From an uncultured Pelagibacteraceae bacterium (lineage in GTDB: Bacteria > Pseudomonadota > Alphaproteobacteria > Pelagibacterales > Pelagibacteraceae), in assembly GCA_902623415.1 (NCBI GenBank), contig CACNTU010000004.1, forward strand, positions 1 through 48,523: a stretch of 48,523 bases of DNA, written 5' to 3'. The notes beneath the pieces were generated by a model. That model ran no database searches. It was not told the origin of the DNA and worked only from the letters and a program-made list of their open reading frames with translations. The position numbers were made by a program, and so were the translations under genes. Positions 1 through 8,889 of this stretch are shown here, one piece after another; position 1 is the first letter of the stretch; every line of letters begins with the position of its first letter.

Positions 1-239
1 ATACTGGTAACGCCCTGTCCAGGCATTGCAGAAACTTGTTCAATTACGACCTTTATATTTTTTTTATCAAGTTTGTTTATCCTTTCACTAATTTCATTAT
101 ATATTTGAGCACCATTTACTTGTCGCTTATTCTTCTTGCCATCTGTCATCGTTGGCATTTCAATTGCATCTTTTATTATACCGTCCTGAAAAAAACATAT
201 TGATCCTGAGATGCCTGGATCAATTCCAATAATCATCAT
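1..239 (-). CDS. ruvC: RuvC-like Holliday junction resolvase, phage type (partial, C-terminus off the left edge)
   Basis: Seventy-nine N-terminal residues are present; the rest lies beyond base 1. The start shows the RNase H-fold motif GIDPG with Asp7, and a second acidic strand VVIEQV with Glu67, matching two catalytic acids of RuvC nucleases that cut Holliday junctions. The segment IEQVSAMPGQGVTS resembles phage and plasmid RuvC-like proteins (E-x-V-x-AMPGQG-x-x-S) more than the usual bacterial RuvC. Two Met codons lie in tandem; the first overlaps the yebC stop as TAATG, so the gene is probably translationally coupled to yebC. The position after yebC is the classic ruvC location, which supports a recombination role although the sequence type is unusual. 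The two remaining catalytic acids cannot be checked here. Confidence 0.8.
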   Translation of the reverse strand, partial: MMIIGIDPGISGSICFFQDGIIKDAIEMPTMTDGKKNKRQVNGAQIYNEISERINKLDKKNIKVVIEQVSAMPGQGVTS

Positions 240-964
240 TAAATACCACCTAAATTAACGTTAGAATAAACGTTCTGAACATCATCATCTTCCTCAAGAG
301 TTTCTAAAAAGCCTACAATACTTTCTTTATTATCTTTATTTACTTCAACACTATTTAATGGGACCCATTCAATTTCTGTAGAAATAAAATTCACAATAAT
401 TTTCTCAAGTTTTTTTTTTACATTATATATTTCGCTGATTTGACACTGGACCTCATGATAATCCTCATAAGAGAAACATTCATCAGCACCTGACTCTATC
501 GCTAAATCTAAAATTTTTTCATCAGATATCTCTTTTTTATCAATTTTGATTATACCCAATTGTTGAAAATTATGAGATGCTGAACCTTGGGTTCCTAAAC
601 TGCCTCCACTCTTTTGAAATATAGTTCTAATATTTGATGCGGTCCTATTTTTGTTATCTGTTAAAGTTTCAACTATAACAGCAATGTTTTCTGGTCCAAA
701 CCCCTCGTATCTTAAATTTTCAAAATTTGCTCCTGTAGCTGCAGAAGATTTATCTATTGCTCTTTCAATATTATCTTTAGGCATATTTGCAGATCTAGCA
801 GCCTGTACTGCAGATCTTAGTCTAGGGTTCATTGCTGGATCTTTGTCACCAAGTTTTGCAGCAACAGTAATCTCTTTAGATAATTTTGAAAATATCTTTG
901 ATCTTTGCTTATCAGCCTTACCTTTTTTATGTTTTATTCCTGCCCAATGTGAATGTCCTGCCAT
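239..964 (-). CDS. yebC: YebC/PmpR family protein
   Basis: The 241-residue product begins MAGHSHWAGIKHKKGK, the hallmark start of the YebC/PmpR family (usual length about 240 to 250), and continues with the family pattern KIFSKLSKEI and NPRLRSAV. The family was long annotated as DNA-binding transcriptional regulators; more recent work on some members points to a role in translation on the ribosome. The gene lies 5 bases after the ymdB-like gene and its stop overlaps the ruvC start, so all three probably share one transcript. The yebC-ruvC order is widespread in bacteria. The family call is very secure; the molecular role in this organism is not shown by the sequence. Confidence 0.95.
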   Translation of the reverse strand: MAGHSHWAGIKHKKGKADKQRSKIFSKLSKEITVAAKLGDKDPAMNPRLRSAVQAARSANMPKDNIERAIDKSSAATGANFENLRYEGFGPENIAVIVETLTDNKNRTASNIRTIFQKSGGSLGTQGSASHNFQQLGIIKIDKKEISDEKILDLAIESGADECFSYEDYHEVQCQISEIYNVKKKLEKIIVNFISTEIEWVPLNSVEVNKDNKESIVGFLETLEEDDDVQNVYSNVNLGGI

Positions 965-969
965 GATCT

Positions 970-1773
970 TTAAATATTTTTTAGTTGATCTCCGTATACA
1001 TAGCTTTTGATGTCTATTGCTAAACCTGTTTTTATATCACAATCTACAATAACACCACACAAAGTAGCATCTCCAGTAGCGGGAAAGTGTTTCACTGAAT
1101 TCTTTTTTAAAAATCTATTCAAAGAATTTTCTTTATTCATTCCAATCACTGAGTCATAATCCCCGCACATACCTGCATCAGTTTGATATCCAGTACCATT
1201 ATTAAGTATTCTGGCGTCATTTGTTGGAATATGAGTATGGGTTCCAACCACGAGTGTTGCCTTTCCATCAAATAGATGTCCTATAGCATTTTTTTCGCTA
1301 GTAATTTCACCATGGAAATCAACCACAAGTAAATCAAAATCCTTTTTCATTTCATTATCTTTTAAAAATTTTTGAGAAGCTTCAAAAACATCTTCACACT
1401 TTTTCATAAAAACGTTGCCCATCAAATTAAGAACTCCAATTTTAATATCATTCTTTGTTTTATAAATCTGAAAACCTTTTCCTGGTGCAGGTTCAAATAA
1501 ATTTTTAGGTCTTAATAATCTTTCTTCTTTATCAATAAATTCCATAATTTCTTTTTGATCCCAAACATGATTGCCAGTTGTGATAACATCAACTCCACAA
1601 TTAAAAAAATCCTTACATATTTCTTTAGTTAGCCCCACACCTTGAACTGCTGCATTTTCACCGTTTACTATTACAAAATCGATTTTGTTTTTATCAATTT
1701 CATTTAATAAATTACTTGTTAATTTAGAACATCCTGAAATTCCAACAACATCTCCTAAAAATAAAATTCTCAT
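970..1773 (-). CDS. YmdB-like metallophosphoesterase (cyclic nucleotide phosphodiesterase family)
   Basis: The 267-residue protein matches the TIGR00282/YmdB family of calcineurin-like phosphoesterases, whose characterised Bacillus and Deinococcus members cleave cyclic nucleotides. Visible metal-site motifs are GD at residues 7-8, NGEN at 37-40, GNH at 67-69, FHGE at 153-156 and GTHTH at 177-181, all in the expected order and at the usual length. The ATG overlaps the end of the 5-formyl-THF cyclo-ligase gene by 4 bases, which indicates coupled translation. It sits in the zapA-5-FCL-ymdB-yebC-ruvC run. Substrate preference (2',3'- or 3',5'-cyclic nucleotides) cannot be read from sequence. It is probably cytoplasmic because no signal peptide is visible. 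Confidence 0.88.
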   Translation of the reverse strand: MRILFLGDVVGISGCSKLTSNLLNEIDKNKIDFVIVNGENAAVQGVGLTKEICKDFFNCGVDVITTGNHVWDQKEIMEFIDKEERLLRPKNLFEPAPGKGFQIYKTKNDIKIGVLNLMGNVFMKKCEDVFEASQKFLKDNEMKKDFDLLVVDFHGEITSEKNAIGHLFDGKATLVVGTHTHIPTNDARILNNGTGYQTDAGMCGDYDSVIGMNKENSLNRFLKKNSVKHFPATGDATLCGVIVDCDIKTGLAIDIKSYVYGDQLKNI

Positions 1774-2315
1774 TGTATAATTTTTTTTTCAGTTATTATT
1801 AAATCAAGTTTCTTATCATGCTTGTTGATAGGTATTTTTTTTATCTCCTGGTATGAAAATCCTAATCCAATTTTAAATAATTTTTTAATTTTAGATACTT
1901 TTTCTAAATAACGATCATAAAATCCTCCGCCATAGCCTAATCTATTCAAATCATCATCATAAGCTACTAAAGGAACAAATATTATATCAGGGTAAATTTT
2001 CTTTCCTAAAGTTGGCTCAGCAATTCCATACTTATTAATTTTTAAAGGATTTTTATTTGTCAATTCAAAAAAATCCATTTGGTTATTTTCTCTAATTATT
2101 GGTAAAGAAATATTTGCCTTTTTGTTTCTTAAAAAATAAAGCATGTCCAAGTCATCAATCTCATGATTACAAGGGTAATACCCTCCTACATTTTTGAAAT
2201 TAATTTTATTTTTTTTTAAAAATCGATAAATTTTGTTAGGATTGAGACTAAGTTTTTTATTCGAATTTTTTTTTCTAAGATTTAAAATTTTACTTCTTAG
2301 CTTAGATTTACTCAC
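1770..2315 (-). CDS. 5-formyltetrahydrofolate cyclo-ligase
   Basis: This enzyme (5-FCL, also called MTHFS or YgfA) converts 5-formyl-THF to 5,10-methenyl-THF with ATP, clearing a folate form that inhibits one-carbon enzymes. The 181-residue length is normal. The key signature GYGGGFYDR lies at residues 127-135, preceded by FVPLVAYDDDLNRL, as in the family's nucleotide and folate site. The basic N-terminus (SKLRSKILNLRK) is also typical. It lies 4 bases downstream of zapA. In many proteobacteria the 6S RNA gene ssrS lies between zapA and this gene, but here there is no room for it. One-carbon and folate metabolism is prominent in SAR11, which fits. Confidence 0.92.
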   Translation of the reverse strand: MSKSKLRSKILNLRKKNSNKKLSLNPNKIYRFLKKNKINFKNVGGYYPCNHEIDDLDMLYFLRNKKANISLPIIRENNQMDFFELTNKNPLKINKYGIAEPTLGKKIYPDIIFVPLVAYDDDLNRLGYGGGFYDRYLEKVSKIKKLFKIGLGFSYQEIKKIPINKHDKKLDLIITEKKIIQ

Positions 2316-2319
2316 AGAC

Positions 2320-2766
2320 CTACTTTGAAATGTTTTCTAATTTTGCTTTTTTTACAAAATTTGATATTTGATCAGCAGCTTCATCAATTAAATTTTCGTA
2401 TTTTTTTTGATTATCGTCAATTTCTTGTTTTAAATTTTCATGATCAAGATTTAGTTTTTCAATTTCAGATTCTTTTGTGTCCCTATAATCGTAAATTAGA
2501 GATTTTAGTTCTTTAAATTTTTTTGATAGATCATTTAATTCTTCTTTTTTTTGATCTACTTTTTTCTTAGTTTCATAATATTCATCCATTATTTTTACAG
2601 CTGTTATTAATAATAATTTATTTTCACCTAGATTTCCCAAATCATTTTTTAAATTATTAAACTTTTTGTTAATCTGAATTAACAATTCTTCTAAGTGCTC
2701 TTCTTGTCCATCTTCACAAGCGAGCAAAAACTCTTTATTGTTAAATTTTATACTTACATTTGCCAT
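2320..2766 (-). CDS. zapA: Cell division protein ZapA
   Basis: ZapA binds FtsZ filaments and promotes Z-ring assembly. The N-terminal half has the family pattern: MANVSIKFNNKEFLLACEDGQ at the start, then EEHLEELLIQINKKF, then LLLITAVKIMDEYYE around residues 50-65. The C-terminal two thirds is a long charged coiled coil. At 148 residues it is longer than many ZapA proteins (roughly 100-130), with the extra length in the coiled coil. Its start overlaps the end of the upstream coiled-coil gene by 13 bases, so the two are probably translated together. Its linkage to 5-FCL is a common proteobacterial arrangement. Confidence 0.88.
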   Translation of the reverse strand: MANVSIKFNNKEFLLACEDGQEEHLEELLIQINKKFNNLKNDLGNLGENKLLLITAVKIMDEYYETKKKVDQKKEELNDLSKKFKELKSLIYDYRDTKESEIEKLNLDHENLKQEIDDNQKKYENLIDEAADQISNFVKKAKLENISK

Positions 2767-3077
2767 TTATCTATTTCATCCAATAGTGTGTCGGTTTCTT
2801 GATTAAGTTCGTCAATTTTTTCAGAAAATTCAATTTGTTTTCTTTCTTCCAACTTTTCTTTGTTTTTTAAATCCTCAAGTTTTTTTGATAGATTTTCATG
2901 TTCCTCGAGCAAAGTTTTATATTTTTCTTCAATCTGTGTTTTTTCAATTTCTAATTGATTTTGTTTTGTGCTTAAATTTTCGATATTTTTTTGTAATTCA
3001 GGATTTGTTAGATCTAAATTTTTTAATTCCTCTAATGCAATATTTAATTTTTTTTCTTTTTCGTTTATAGAATTCAT
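2754..3077 (-). CDS. Small coiled-coil protein upstream of zapA (DUF4164-like)
   Basis: The 107-residue protein is almost entirely a charged heptad-like helix rich in Glu, Lys and Leu (for example LEELKNLDLTNPELQKNIEN), with no signal peptide and no enzyme motif. Alphaproteobacteria often carry a short coiled-coil gene of the DUF4164 type directly before zapA, and the position here matches. I infer a structural partner in division or simply a ZapA companion; no specific function can be read. It is the first gene of the leftward run and its ATG lies 53 bases from the divergent tkt start, so the promoter for the zapA-to-ruvC genes should lie in that gap. Confidence 0.65.
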   Translation of the reverse strand: MNSINEKEKKLNIALEELKNLDLTNPELQKNIENLSTKQNQLEIEKTQIEEKYKTLLEEHENLSKKLEDLKNKEKLEERKQIEFSEKIDELNQETDTLLDEIDKWQM

Positions 3078-3130
3078 ATATATATGTTTATATTATTAAA
3101 TAGATTCTTCTTAGTCTAGTCAGGATAATT

Positions 3131-5089
3131 TTGAGCAAACTACACAATGATTTAGCTAATTGCATCAGATTTTTATCAATTGATGCTGTTCAAAAAGCAA
3201 ATTCAGGTCACCCAGGAATGCCAATGGGTATGGCAGATGTTGCAACAGTTTTATTCAAAAATTTTTTAAGATTTAACCCAAACAATCCAGATTGGTTAAA
3301 TAGAGATAGATTTGTTTTGTCTGCAGGTCATGGTTCTATGCTTTTATATTCTTTGCTTTACCTAACTGGATATAAAAGTATATCAATTTATAATATTAAA
3401 AAATTTAGGCAGCTTAATTCTATTTGTGCTGGACATCCTGAATATCATCCGAAAACAGGTATTGAAACTACAACAGGTCCTCTTGGACAGGGTATATCTA
3501 ATGCAGTTGGTTTTGCAATAGCTGAAGAAATTTTAAAAAATAAATTAGGTAAAGATTTAATTAATCACAAAACTTATGTTTTAGCTGGAGATGGATGCTT
3601 AATGGAAGGAATAAGTCATGAAGCGATGAGTTTAGCGGGACATTTAAAACTTAAAAATTTAGTTATGCTATTTGATAACAATTCAATTTCAATTGATGGT
3701 CCAACAAATCTCGCGGTTTCAGATAATTTTAAAAAAAGATTTGAAGGATATGGTTGGGATTATATTTCTATCAACGGTCATAATGAAAAAGAAATTTTTA
3801 AAGCACTAAAAAAAGTTCAAAAAGCTAAAAAACCTACTGTGATTTCTTGTAAAACAAAGATTGGATATGGTTCACCGAATAAATCAGGAAAAGCATCATC
3901 CCATGGAAGTCCATTGGGAAAAGAAGAAATCAAGCTTGTAAGAAAAGCCTTAAATTGGAAAACCAAACCTTTTGATATCCCAAATAAAATTTTAAAAGAA
4001 TGGAGAAAAATTGGCCAAAGAGGTGAAATTTTAGAAAAAAAATGGAACAAAGTATTAAAAAGAAAAAAAATTAAATTTAATCAAACTTTAAAAAATAACT
4101 TTACTACGGTACTAAAGAAGGAAAAAGAGAATGCAATAAAGGACCCAAAAAGTTTAGCTACTAGAAAATGTTCAGAAATGACATTGAATGCGTTAACAAA
4201 ACAAAAAAATAATTTAATTGGTGGTTCTGCTGATTTAGCGGGATCGAATAATACAAAAACTAAAAACCATAAAATAATTAAACCTGGAGATTTTACTGGT
4301 GATTACATTCACTACGGAGTGAGAGAACACGCAATGAGTGGGGTCATGAATGGTATCGCACTTCACAGTAACCTAATTCCTTATGGAGGTACTTTTTTAA
4401 TATTTTCTGACTATTGCAAACCTTCGATCAGATTGTCTGCCTTAATGAAAAAAAGAGTCATTTATGTAATGACTCATGACTCTATTGGGCTAGGAGAAGA
4501 TGGCCCTACCCATCAACCTATAGAACAGCTTTCGGGCTTACGTGCTATACCTAACCTAAATGTATTCAGACCTGCAGACAGAATTGAAACTATCGAGTGT
4601 TGGGAACATGCATTAAAAACCTCAAAAACACCTAGCGTTCTATCTTTAACAAGACAAAATTTAAATCCAGTAAGAAAAACATATCCAAATAAAAACTTAT
4701 GCTCATTAGGTGCTTATGAGGTTTTAAGAACAAATAAAAAAATTAATCTAACAATATTAGCGAGTGGATCTGAAGTTAATCTAGCGTTAGAGGTTAGCCA
4801 TAAATTAGCCAAAGATAAAATATATTCCAAGGTGATATCAATGCCTTGTATGGAACTTTTTGAATTACAATCAAAATCTTATAAAAATAAAATTTTAGAA
4901 GAAACAAAATTTAAAATATCCATTGAAGCTGGATCAAGCGATTGTTGGAAAAAATATTTAGGGGATAACGGTATTGCTTTTGGAATTGATGAATTCGGAA
5001 AAAGTGCACCCTATAAAGATATTTATAAATATTTTGGACTTGAGAGTACAAACATTAAAAATATCACAAAAAAATTATTAAATAAATAA
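3131..5089 (+). CDS. tkt: Transketolase
   Basis: Transketolase moves two-carbon ketol units between pentose, hexose and triose phosphates using thiamine diphosphate and a divalent metal. The 652-residue protein has the ThDP-binding signature GDGCLMEG near residue 153, the pyrimidine-domain motif REHAMSG with the ThDP-activating Glu near residue 399, and the N-terminal [11 protein letters not shown] phosphate/ThDP segment. The start is TTG: no in-frame ATG precedes the conserved N-terminus, and translation from TTG gives [13 protein letters not shown] as expected. It leads a tightly packed run with gap, pgk and fba (2-base gap to gap). This set serves gluconeogenesis and the non-oxidative pentose phosphate pathway and resembles Calvin-type gene clusters, though no RuBisCO or phosphoribulokinase is present. 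Confidence 0.96.
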   Translation: MSKLHNDLANCIRFLSIDAVQKANSGHPGMPMGMADVATVLFKNFLRFNPNNPDWLNRDRFVLSAGHGSMLLYSLLYLTGYKSISIYNIKKFRQLNSICAGHPEYHPKTGIETTTGPLGQGISNAVGFAIAEEILKNKLGKDLINHKTYVLAGDGCLMEGISHEAMSLAGHLKLKNLVMLFDNNSISIDGPTNLAVSDNFKKRFEGYGWDYISINGHNEKEIFKALKKVQKAKKPTVISCKTKIGYGSPNKSGKASSHGSPLGKEEIKLVRKALNWKTKPFDIPNKILKEWRKIGQRGEILEKKWNKVLKRKKIKFNQTLKNNFTTVLKKEKENAIKDPKSLATRKCSEMTLNALTKQKNNLIGGSADLAGSNNTKTKNHKIIKPGDFTGDYIHYGVREHAMSGVMNGIALHSNLIPYGGTFLIFSDYCKPSIRLSALMKKRVIYVMTHDSIGLGEDGPTHQPIEQLSGLRAIPNLNVFRPADRIETIECWEHALKTSKTPSVLSLTRQNLNPVRKTYPNKNLCSLGAYEVLRTNKKINLTILASGSEVNLALEVSHKLAKDKIYSKVISMPCMELFELQSKSYKNKILEETKFKISIEAGSSDCWKKYLGDNGIAFGIDEFGKSAPYKDIYKYFGLESTNIKNITKKLLNK

Positions 5090-5090
5090 A

Positions 5091-6098
5091 ATGACAATTA
5101 AAATTGGAATTAATGGAATGGGACGGATTGGTCGTATGGTTGTTAGATCAATTGTCGAAAGTAAAAATAAAAATTTAAAAATTAATCATATAAACAATAG
5201 GTCAAATTCAGAAACTACATCTAAATTAATCAAATATGATTCTATACATGGAAAATTAAATGCTGATCTAAATTATGATCCAAATCATTTAATAATTAAT
5301 AAAAATAAAATTACATTTTCTCAAGAAACAAAAATTGAAGACTTAAATTGGAAAAAATATGATGTTGATTATGTTTTAGAATGTACTGGAAAATTTAATT
5401 CGAAAGAAAAACTTCTTGCTCATATAGAAAATGGTGCAAAAAAGGTGATCGTTTCTGCTCCATGTAAAAATGCTGATAAAACAATAGTATTTGGTGTTAA
5501 TGAAAATATTATTACTAAAGAGGATAAAATAATATCCGCAGCTTCGTGCACAACTAATTGTCTAGCACCAGTAACCAGTGTTCTTGATGAAAAATTTGAA
5601 ATTGAAAAAGGTTTTATGACTACAATTCATGCGTTTACTAGCGATCAGAGAATTTTAGATAATTCGCACAAAGATCCAAGAAGAGCAAGATCAGCGAGTC
5701 AATCAATAGTTCCTACCTCAACAGGAGCTTCGAAAGCAATAGGAGAAATAATACCAAACCTCAAAGGGAAACTAGAAGGTGTAGCGATGAGAGTGCCTAC
5801 TCCTAATGTTTCTCTAGTTGAATTAGTTTTTTGTACAAAAAAAGATATTAGTATAAAAAAAATTAATGATGCCTTTGAAGAAGCATCAAAAAATAAATTA
5901 AAAAATATCTTAAAAGTTACTCATGAAAAATTAGTATCCATAGATTTTAATCATCATCCTGCTTCTGCAATAGTAGATGCATCTTTAACAAATGCAGTTG
6001 GAAGTAATATGGGTAAAATATCAGCCTGGTATGATAATGAATGGGGCTTTTCTAATCGAATGTGTGATATCGCTGAAACTTTGCATAAAATCTCTTAA
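5091..6098 (+). CDS. gap: Glyceraldehyde-3-phosphate dehydrogenase
   Basis: The 335-residue protein has the Rossmann start INGMGRIGR, the catalytic motif ASCTTNCLAP with Cys153, and the C-terminal WYDNEWGFSNR signature, so the activity assignment is firm. At the end of the second beta strand, where NAD-dependent GAPDHs carry Asp (N-D-L), this protein reads INNRSNSET, with Asn in place of Asp followed by Arg. Bacillus GapB-type, NADP-preferring enzymes also lack this Asp. I therefore infer possible NADP preference and a biosynthetic role, fitting the neighbouring genes; this needs an assay. The stop overlaps the pgk ATG (TAATG), indicating coupled translation. Confidence 0.95.
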   Translation: MTIKIGINGMGRIGRMVVRSIVESKNKNLKINHINNRSNSETTSKLIKYDSIHGKLNADLNYDPNHLIINKNKITFSQETKIEDLNWKKYDVDYVLECTGKFNSKEKLLAHIENGAKKVIVSAPCKNADKTIVFGVNENIITKEDKIISAASCTTNCLAPVTSVLDEKFEIEKGFMTTIHAFTSDQRILDNSHKDPRRARSASQSIVPTSTGASKAIGEIIPNLKGKLEGVAMRVPTPNVSLVELVFCTKKDISIKKINDAFEEASKNKLKNILKVTHEKLVSIDFNHHPASAIVDASLTNAVGSNMGKISAWYDNEWGFSNRMCDIAETLHKIS

Positions 6099-7276
6099 TG
6101 AGAAGTATTATAAATGAAAAAAATCTTAACAATAAAAAAATATTATTAAGACTAGATTTAAATGTTCCTATAAATAGAGGAAAAATAACAGACACAACAA
6201 GAATCGATAAAATTCTTCCTACATTAAATTTTTTGATTAAAGAAAAAGCTAAAATTATAATTTTATCTCATGTTGGAAGACCAAAAGGTAAAACAGATAG
6301 AGAGCTTTCTCTGGAACCAATTCGTACAGAATTACAAAATAAATTAAAAAAAAAAGTAAAACTTATTACTGAAAATATTAAAGAAATAAAAAGTAAAGAT
6401 TTCTTAAATGAATATAATGAGGATATTTTTATTTTAGAAAATATTAGATTTTATTCTGAAGAAGAGCAAAATGATAATAAGTTTGCAGAACATCTGTCGA
6501 GTCTTGGAGATATATATGTAAATGATGCTTTTTCTTGTTCGCATAGAGCTCATGCCTCAATTCGTGAAATTCCAAAATTCTTACCCTCATTTTCTGGGTT
6601 ACAGCTAGACTTAGAAGTGAATGCACTTAATAAGATAACTTCTGAAATTACCAGACCGATTACTTGTATTATTGGTGGGTCTAAAATTTCAACTAAGATT
6701 AATGTTATTAAAAATTTAATTCCTAAATTTGATAATATTGTAATTGTTGGAGGTATGGCTAATAATTTCATAGAATATTTTGGAAATAGTGTTGGCAAAT
6801 CTATTAAAGAAAAAAATTGCGATAAAATAGTAGAAGAAATCATCTCTCTTTCAAAAAAAGAAAAATGTAAAATAATCTATCCAGAAGATGTGATTGTATC
6901 TAAAGATTTAAATGGATCTCCCCAAAAGAAAGAATTGACTAAAATATTATCTGATGAAATGATATTGGATATAGGTCCAAAAACTATAGAAAAAATAACA
7001 AATATTATTGATGATAGCAAAACTATACTTTGGAATGGACCCGCAGGATATTTTGAAAATCCAAATTTTGCTTATGGAAGTATTCAAATAGCAAAAAAAA
7101 TAATTGAAAATAATAAAGCAAACAAAATTTTTTCAGTTGCTGGTGGTGGAGACACAGTTTCTTTATTAAATAATTTAAAAGCTGTTAATGAGTTTAATTT
7201 TGTTTCAACTGCAGGTGGAGCATTTTTAGAATATCTTGAAGGTAAAAACCTTCCTGGTATAACCGCATTAAATTAA
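6098..7276 (+). CDS. pgk: Phosphoglycerate kinase
   Basis: Phosphoglycerate kinase interconverts 1,3-bisphosphoglycerate and 3-phosphoglycerate with ADP/ATP. The 392-residue length is standard. Motifs in order are RLDLNVP at residues 18-24, LSHVGRPKGK at about 57-66, NDAFSCSHRAHAS in the substrate site, GGSKISTKI near residue 190, WNGPAGYFE near 310 and the ATP-site loop GGGDTVSLL near 350. It overlaps the gap stop codon and is followed one base later by fba, so it sits in the middle of the same transcript. Nothing unusual is visible in the catalytic positions. Confidence 0.97.
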   Translation: MRSIINEKNLNNKKILLRLDLNVPINRGKITDTTRIDKILPTLNFLIKEKAKIIILSHVGRPKGKTDRELSLEPIRTELQNKLKKKVKLITENIKEIKSKDFLNEYNEDIFILENIRFYSEEEQNDNKFAEHLSSLGDIYVNDAFSCSHRAHASIREIPKFLPSFSGLQLDLEVNALNKITSEITRPITCIIGGSKISTKINVIKNLIPKFDNIVIVGGMANNFIEYFGNSVGKSIKEKNCDKIVEEIISLSKKEKCKIIYPEDVIVSKDLNGSPQKKELTKILSDEMILDIGPKTIEKITNIIDDSKTILWNGPAGYFENPNFAYGSIQIAKKIIENNKANKIFSVAGGGDTVSLLNNLKAVNEFNFVSTAGGAFLEYLEGKNLPGITALN

Positions 7277-7277
7277 A

Positions 7278-8288
7278 ATGTCTGAATTAAATAAAATTGC
7301 ACTTAAAATAATTTCCAACGGTAAAGGTATACTTGCGGCTGATGAAAGCAATGGAACGATGACTAAAAGACTTGAAGCAGTAAATGTCAAATCAACATCA
7401 GAAAATAGGCTTTCCTTCAGAGAAATTCTTTTTTCATCAGATGGTATGAAGGATTATATAGGTGGTGTTATTCTTTACGATGAAACCATTAATCAAATTT
7501 CAAGTACAGGAAAATCAATACCAAATTTAATATCTAGTTCAGGTGCAGTTCCTGGAATTAAAGTTGATACTGGGGCAAAAGATTTAGCAAATTCTCCTAA
7601 AGAAAAAGTTACAGAAGGATTAGATGGCCTTAGAGATAGATTAAAAAAATATTATGATCTTGGAGCAAGATTTACAAAATGGAGAGGCGTATATTCTATT
7701 GGTGAAAATTATCCAAGCAAACTTGCAATAAGTAGTAATGCTCATGCACTTGCTAGATACTCTGCACTAGTTCAAGAAAATGGAATGGTTCCAATAGTAG
7801 AACCTGAGGTATTAATGGATGGAAACCATTCTGCAGAAATTTGTTTTAATAAAACATCGGAGGTAATTAAAAAATGTTTTGAGGAACTAATTTTACACAA
7901 AGTTGATTTATCGGGAATTATTTTAAAACCAAATATGATTTTGTCTGGCAACCTAACAGAAAATAAAATTTCTAGTGAAGAAGTTTCTATCAAAACATTG
8001 GAATGCCTTAAAAATTGTGTACCTAATGAAGTTCCTGGAATAGCTTTTTTATCTGGAGGACAATCTGAAATTGAGGCTACGGAAAATTTAAATTTAATAA
8101 ATAAAAACAACAATACTAATTTTATAATGACCTATTCATATGGAAGAGCTCTTCAACAAAGTGCTTTGAAAGTTTGGTCTAACGATATTAAAAATGTAAA
8201 GGCAACTCAAAATACTTTTAATCATAGGGCTAAAATGTGTACTTTAGCTGCTCAAGGAAAATGGTCTAGTGAGCTTGAAAATAAATAA
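7278..8288 (+). CDS. fba: Fructose-bisphosphate aldolase, class I
   Basis: This aldolase condenses dihydroxyacetone phosphate with glyceraldehyde 3-phosphate through a Schiff base. The sequence is clearly the class I type: GKGILAADES at the N-terminus, DLGARFTKWRGVY in the middle, and GIILKPNMIL with the expected Schiff-base Lys near residue 217. SGGQSEIEATENL and FSYGRALQ-like text (TYSYGRALQQSAL) follow in the C-terminal half. Length (336) is close to other bacterial class I enzymes. No class II zinc motif is seen. It directly follows pgk, completing a triose-to-hexose block. The 3' end overlaps thiE by 20 bases. Confidence 0.95.
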   Translation: MSELNKIALKIISNGKGILAADESNGTMTKRLEAVNVKSTSENRLSFREILFSSDGMKDYIGGVILYDETINQISSTGKSIPNLISSSGAVPGIKVDTGAKDLANSPKEKVTEGLDGLRDRLKKYYDLGARFTKWRGVYSIGENYPSKLAISSNAHALARYSALVQENGMVPIVEPEVLMDGNHSAEICFNKTSEVIKKCFEELILHKVDLSGIILKPNMILSGNLTENKISSEEVSIKTLECLKNCVPNEVPGIAFLSGGQSEIEATENLNLINKNNNTNFIMTYSYGRALQQSALKVWSNDIKNVKATQNTFNHRAKMCTLAAQGKWSSELENK

Positions 8289-8889
8289 AAAAAAATTTAT
8301 TTATCTTATTTCTCCTAATCAAATACTCAATTCTTTCTACAACGATCTAAAATTAGTTCTAAAAACAAAAAAAGTAAGTTTTTTTCAACTTAGACTTAAA
8401 AATTATTCTCTTAAAAAGAAAATTATAATTGGAAAAAAAATTAAGAATATTTGTAAAAAAAATAAAGTAAAATTCATAATTAACGATAATCCTTTACTTG
8501 CTTTAAAATTAGATGCTGATGGTTGCCACCTAGGTCAAAAAGATATGAATATTAAGACAGCAAAAAAAATACTTGGTAAAAAAATTATAGGAATTACTTG
8601 TCACAATTCTGTGAATTTAGCAAAAAAAGCAATTAAAGCTAAAGCTGATTACATTGCCTTTGGTGCTTTTAATCAATCTAAAACTAAAAAAACTAAGCAT
8701 GTAGCCTCAATAAAGATTTTAAATAAAGTTAAAAAATTTACAAAAACACCAACAGTAGCTATTGGAGGAATAAATGCTGTAAATTATAAAAATCTATTAT
8801 TGAATAATGCTAATTTTTTAGCTATTTCAGGCTACATTTGGAAAAATAAAAAATATAAACCTTTACAAGCTATAGAAAGATTAAAATGA
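8269..8889 (+). CDS. thiE: Thiamine-phosphate synthase
   Basis: ThiE joins HMP-pyrophosphate and thiazole phosphate to give thiamine phosphate. In the 206-residue protein QLRLK (40-44), IINDNPLLA (70-78), DGCHLGQKDM (84-93), SKTK (137-140) and AIGGIN (164-169) match the family's diphosphate, substrate and phosphate-site motifs. The usual GPVFPTPTK loop is divergent here (GAFNQSKTK). The start is ambiguous: GTG at 8269 and TTG at 8275 are both in frame and both lie inside fba, so translation is probably coupled. The setting in a transketolase operon is suggestive because transketolase needs thiamine diphosphate. SAR11 is known to lack de novo HMP synthesis and to salvage precursors, for which ThiE would still be required. 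Confidence 0.85.
   Translation: MSLKINKKKFIYLISPNQILNSFYNDLKLVLKTKKVSFFQLRLKNYSLKKKIIIGKKIKNICKKNKVKFIINDNPLLALKLDADGCHLGQKDMNIKTAKKILGKKIIGITCHNSVNLAKKAIKAKADYIAFGAFNQSKTKKTKHVASIKILNKVKKFTKTPTVAIGGINAVNYKNLLLNNANFLAISGYIWKNKKYKPLQAIERLK

Noticed and set aside
651-1010. Plus-strand open frame of 119 codons
   Set aside because: Lies antisense to yebC and into ymdB, with no recognisable protein features; shadow of a conserved gene.
2316-2319. Possible 6S RNA (ssrS) between zapA and 5-FCL
   Set aside because: That is its common proteobacterial place, but only 4 bases separate the two genes here; it must be elsewhere or absent.
8269-8288. Frameshift or sequencing error at the fba-thiE overlap
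   Set aside because: Both proteins are full length with intact motifs; a 20-base overlap with GTG/TTG start fits the compact genome.
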